Shown here: positions 62,101-64,000 of the stretch, piece by piece
Layout of the letters: the number at the start of each line of letters is the position of its first letter
Position numbering within the stretch: the first letter of the stretch is position 1
Source: Phycisphaeraceae bacterium D3-23
GTDB lineage: Bacteria; Planctomycetota; Phycisphaerae; Phycisphaerales; Phycisphaeraceae
Length of the DNA: 64,000 bases
NCBI GenBank assembly: GCA_039555135.1
Contig: CP114179.1
Coordinates: 248,001-312,000, forward strand
Reading direction: 5' to 3'
Notes under the pieces: generated by a model
Told to the model about the DNA's origin: nothing
Database searches by the model: none
Seen by the model: only the letters and a program-made list of their open reading frames with translations
Program-made: the position numbers and the translations under genes

Positions 62101-63274
62101 TCAGGGTCTGGTCATTGGACGCGTTGGGTGCATAGAGGACCCAGTCAGATTCGCCGGGCATGCCGAAGACATCGACATCCTGGTCGTCGCCGTTCTCGCC
62201 CCAGGTCTCGAGGGAGTAGCCGGGTTTGGGGAATGTGGTCGAGAACGCGCCGCGCTCGCGGATGCCGGACAAGCTGTGCAGGTCGACATCGCCGGTGAAT
62301 GTTGCGTCGCCGCTACCGTTACCGAACACGGTGACCGCAGACGCCTGGCGGGGGACCTGGACGATCCCGCCGCCGGTCTGGTTCCAGCCCTTGCCGGGGA
62401 TTTCGCCGCCGCCGAAGTTTTCGATGAGGAGGATCGGGAGCCGCGAGGCGAAGGCCAGGACATCCGCGCCGAGGCGCGAGTAGCTCATCGTCGTCACTCG
62501 GCCGTCGGCCATGCCTGACTCTCGGATCAGCGCGCGGACCTGCGTCGTCGAACCGATCGTGATCGGGCCGGAGTACACCGGCGAAGCGCTGTTAGGGACC
62601 GAGCCGTCGAGGGTGTAACTGATAGTCTGGCCTGCGCCTGCGCCGGATAGCGTGAGCTGGAACGAGCCCGTGAAGACATTGGCGGCGTGCGAGAACGAGA
62701 CGCTCTCCTGCACCGATACTGCGCCATTTGCCTGGCCCGGTGTAGGTGTCGCAAGAAATCCTGGGTCGCCCGGGTTATCAAACGCAAGGCCGTATGACAC
62801 ATCAGCCGACTGCGTCGGGAACGTGGGGGCGTATTCGTGGGCGATCGTATTGCCATCGGGCTCGATGAGCGCGAGATACTCGCCGCCCGAGCTGAGCTTG
62901 AAATTGGTGTGCAGCTCGCTGCCTGCTATTGCACGGTCCTCGCCTGACGCGAAGACCACTAGGTATTCACCGGCTGAGAGTGATACCCCGGGTAGTGCCC
63001 ACCGCTCTAAATCTGACGCGTCATCCGTGAGAAACCAGCCCGTGAGATCGAGCGCGGTATCGCCGGCGTTGTACAACTCGAGCCAGTCGCTGTGGTTCCC
63101 GTCTTCATCCACAAGCCCGTTGTCATTTACCGCGAGTAACTCATTGACAAGTGGCACCGCAGTGAACAACAGTCGCGGTTCCAGCGCCTCGACCGGGCGA
63201 TAGAACAACGTAGCCGCTGCTGGCGCATGACTGTTTCTAGCGGTGGCTAAACCTGGCAATTCTGTTCCCTCCAT
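59198..63274 (-). CDS. giant secreted CotH-kinase-like/lamin-tail/dockerin protein
   Basis: A 1358-residue extracellular protein. Near residues 31-37 is LEPRLLF, the planctomycete-type export-linked motif. A lamin-tail domain follows (VNELLAVNDNGLVDEDGNHS, WLELYNAGDTALDLTGW), then a chitobiase-like Ig segment (ISYTLDGSVPNSASPVYSGP), a CotH-type kinase domain (about 300-640: ETWGENGDDQDVDVFG, NQFMFALANQMGLWAPQVQY, GPPWDHDLGSFEG), and Ig/lectin-like modules. Another lamin-tail segment precedes a dockerin (GDITGDGFVGAADLDALLAL and AADLNGDGTVNSSDLTIVID), which would bind a cohesin. The last ~150 residues are Ser/Pro/Arg-rich and unusual for a dockerin end, so the stop may be displaced. Confidence 0.85.
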   Translation of the reverse strand: MEGTELPGLATARNSHAPAAATLFYRPVEALEPRLLFTAVPLVNELLAVNDNGLVDEDGNHSDWLELYNAGDTALDLTGWFLTDDASDLERWALPGVSLSAGEYLVVFASGEDRAIAGSELHTNFKLSSGGEYLALIEPDGNTIAHEYAPTFPTQSADVSYGLAFDNPGDPGFLATPTPGQANGAVSVQESVSFSHAANVFTGSFQLTLSGAGAGQTISYTLDGSVPNSASPVYSGPITIGSTTQVRALIRESGMADGRVTTMSYSRLGADVLAFASRLPILLIENFGGGEIPGKGWNQTGGGIVQVPRQASAVTVFGNGSGDATFTGDVDLHSLSGIRERGAFSTTFPKPGYSLETWGENGDDQDVDVFGMPGESDWVLYAPNASNDQTLMNNQFMFALANQMGLWAPQVQYVEAFINTDGGDVTMDDYVGLYVWTEKVKRTEGRIDFEAFNDEGTEGGFLLSINRQDAIPEGLPSDTAQPSFHTAGPDGVLQTSPNSEGIADDIPRQYNAYLNYEHPNGYAINQTQRNAIGAWFQEMEDVLYGRTAAAWNDPVEGYAKYIDVENFIDYYILHNLSKNQDGLLLSMWVYNPDPNNGGKLTMGPPWDHDLGSFEGSAETDLLHRADRLWYARLFQDPAFIQQYQDRWQMWRQSVLTESNMFAIFDNYFAEIGIDAILRDGVTDLPNEIDQVKIWLSARVAALDAQFTVPPVFSQNGGEVDPGYGLSMTAPAGAIYYTTNGDDPRLADGNINPGAQFYDGTAITTQLIDAGSSWRYLDDGSDQGTAWRNAGFNDTTWDTGDAQLGYGDGDENTTVSFGPDSENKHITTYFRSTFNVTDPAAFTAVVLNLLRDDGASVYINGKEVVRSNMPGSLGDNTITHTTFAASSVSDNAESTLFYDYIIDTRDLVAGLNTIAVEIHQNVGNSSDISFDLELLGQTATDPPITLSQSQTLTARARLGTSWSGLARADFFVGTRQADATNTRITELHYNPLGPSAAEELAGYTDGDQFEFIEVLNISADTIDFKGVSFGAGLTMTVADFAELAPGQRGVFVSDPAAFQERYGTGINILGSYTGNLSNGGEPLSLNDNKLGNAIIAFTFEDGTGTPGSGEEDWPTTPDGDGPSLVVRDTEADYNDGNNWAASTTTHGTPGSEEALGVPGDITGDGFVGAADLDALLALWGDAAGSSPQATAADLNGDGTVNSSDLTIVIDNFGSGTPPAAPTSNGEIPTDNDDGVDDTNGSGNALATPTRPASAMEPSRQRPPRDPGPAAPARRTEPGIASTSARSQPETSALQSRSANAIMLDALALTRPLSPSALLVSPAVTTESRATAVRPKPRYDAMSIRPAPQPACAMTGKRIK

Positions 63275-63277
63275 ACC

Positions 63278-63883
63278 TTGCGAGTAGTCCACACACGCGG
63301 ATCCAGTATAGCTGACCCCTCGGGAAATCGGGAATCCTTTCCGACCAATGAACGGCGGCAACTCGGTACTGCGGTGCAGTACGGCTTTGAGCTCGTTGCC
63401 GGTCAGGTCGGGGGTTTCGCGGGTCGGCAGGCGGCTAGGGCGAGCAGTCAAAGAGAGTCTGCGCAACGGATCAGCATCGGGCAGGCCACCCACGGCAGCC
63501 GCGTCACAGCGGTGAACCTCTATCTCGCGACAGAACCGGGGATCCCGTCCTCCAAGCTAACTGATGGGTCGGGTTCACGGCTACTACTCTCGGGGGGCGC
63601 GGCGATCGGGGCGGCTGGAGCGACAGGTACACAGACTTACGCAATCGCATCCTCGGACAACGAGATCGACGGAGCGCTTCTTCTGGGTGCAGATGCTGTC
63701 GCGGGCTCTATGGGTTACCTCAACCTTACAGGCGACGGGCAGATTGGCAGCGACGATCTCGCGGTTATCCAAGCCAACTGGGGTGGCGGCACCCCAGTTG
63801 GCGTGATCCCCGAGCCAACCTCGCAGGCGATACTAGGCCTCGGCGGCTTCGCATTGAGACGACGCCGGCGATCGCCCCCATAG
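63278..63883 (+). pseudogene. PEP-CTERM protein fragment
   Basis: Only the C-terminal half reads as protein: a dockerin-like turn LTGDGQIGSDDLAVIQANWG followed by the PEP-CTERM sorting signal VIPEPTSQAILGLGGFALRR and a terminal basic cluster. The exosortase/archaeosortase-type signal marks surface proteins of this lineage. Upstream sequence (to 63278) overlaps the 5' leader of the CotH gene and is not protein-like; no signal peptide is visible. Most likely a truncated gene. 63884-64000 holds nothing I can support. Confidence 0.6.
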
Positions 63884-64000
63884 GCTTACCGAGCTCGCCC
63901 CACTGCACGACGAACAACGTGGCGGTCCCGCGACCGTCCTCGAGACGCGCGAGCGCACGCATGTGGCCACGGTGGTGGGTGGATCTGGATGCGGCTTCTT

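Noticed and set aside
63765-63962. Minus-strand open frame at the right edge
   Set aside because: It runs antisense to the PEP-CTERM sequence, is basic and repetitive, and shows no domain.

Overview
The window is GC-rich bacterial chromosome, most likely from a planctomycete of the class Phycisphaerae. The pointers are a giant secreted CotH/dockerin protein with a planctomycete-type LEPRLLF N-terminal motif, a PEP-CTERM tail, FG-GAP secreted proteins, CxxCGY...CPECG zinc ribbons on membrane proteins, a planctomycete-style tyrosine integrase and a sparse, mixed-strand gene layout. This placement is inferred from protein style, not from a marker-gene search.

Layout. 1-8.9 kb: the 3' part of a receiver-like/GGDEF diguanylate cyclase, a DUF1801 protein, recA, a zinc-ribbon membrane protein, a three-gene ABC-2 exporter (ATPase and two permeases) and an FAD amine-oxidase-type enzyme. 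9-14 kb: two glycosyltransferases, small proteins and a secreted FG-GAP protein with an in-frame UGA followed by a SECIS-like hairpin. 14-18.3 kb: dnaX, an AsmA-like protein and ybaB, with an SRP RNA gene upstream of dnaX. 18.3-40.8 kb: housekeeping and hypothetical genes (PIN-TRAM, RAYT transposase with REP elements, sucD, queF, gatC/gatA, ROK kinase, yjbQ, sugar isomerase-like, metallophosphoesterase, dus, pgi, HEAT, SIMPL, methyltransferase, SOUL).

40.8-50.2 kb: two tRNA-Thr genes. The second carries a 9.2-kb integrated element bounded by 46-bp direct repeats. It holds an integrase, a possible excisionase, a primase/helicase, a possible iteron origin, several tiny overlapping genes and a lone phage tape-measure gene, but no capsid, portal or terminase gene. 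Beyond attR lie the C-terminal remnant of another integrase and a decayed IS630 element.

51.9-58.5 kb: a compact secretion/pseudopilus operon (GspE-like ATPase, membrane-anchored sigma factor, two GspF-like proteins, three pseudopilin-like proteins). 58.5-64 kb: a decayed reading frame, the giant CotH/lamin-tail/dockerin protein on the minus strand and a PEP-CTERM fragment on the plus strand.

Two themes run through the window. Intergenic gaps hold several families of imperfect palindromic elements, each a pair of inverted arms made of short repeated words. One sits in frame inside dus, and others form the ends of neighbouring reading frames. Several genes are broken, each as if one base were missing (a secreted zinc-ribbon protein, an element gene, the tape measure, the IS630 transposase). 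These may be real decay or residual assembly errors, and frame-dependent claims should be read with that in mind.
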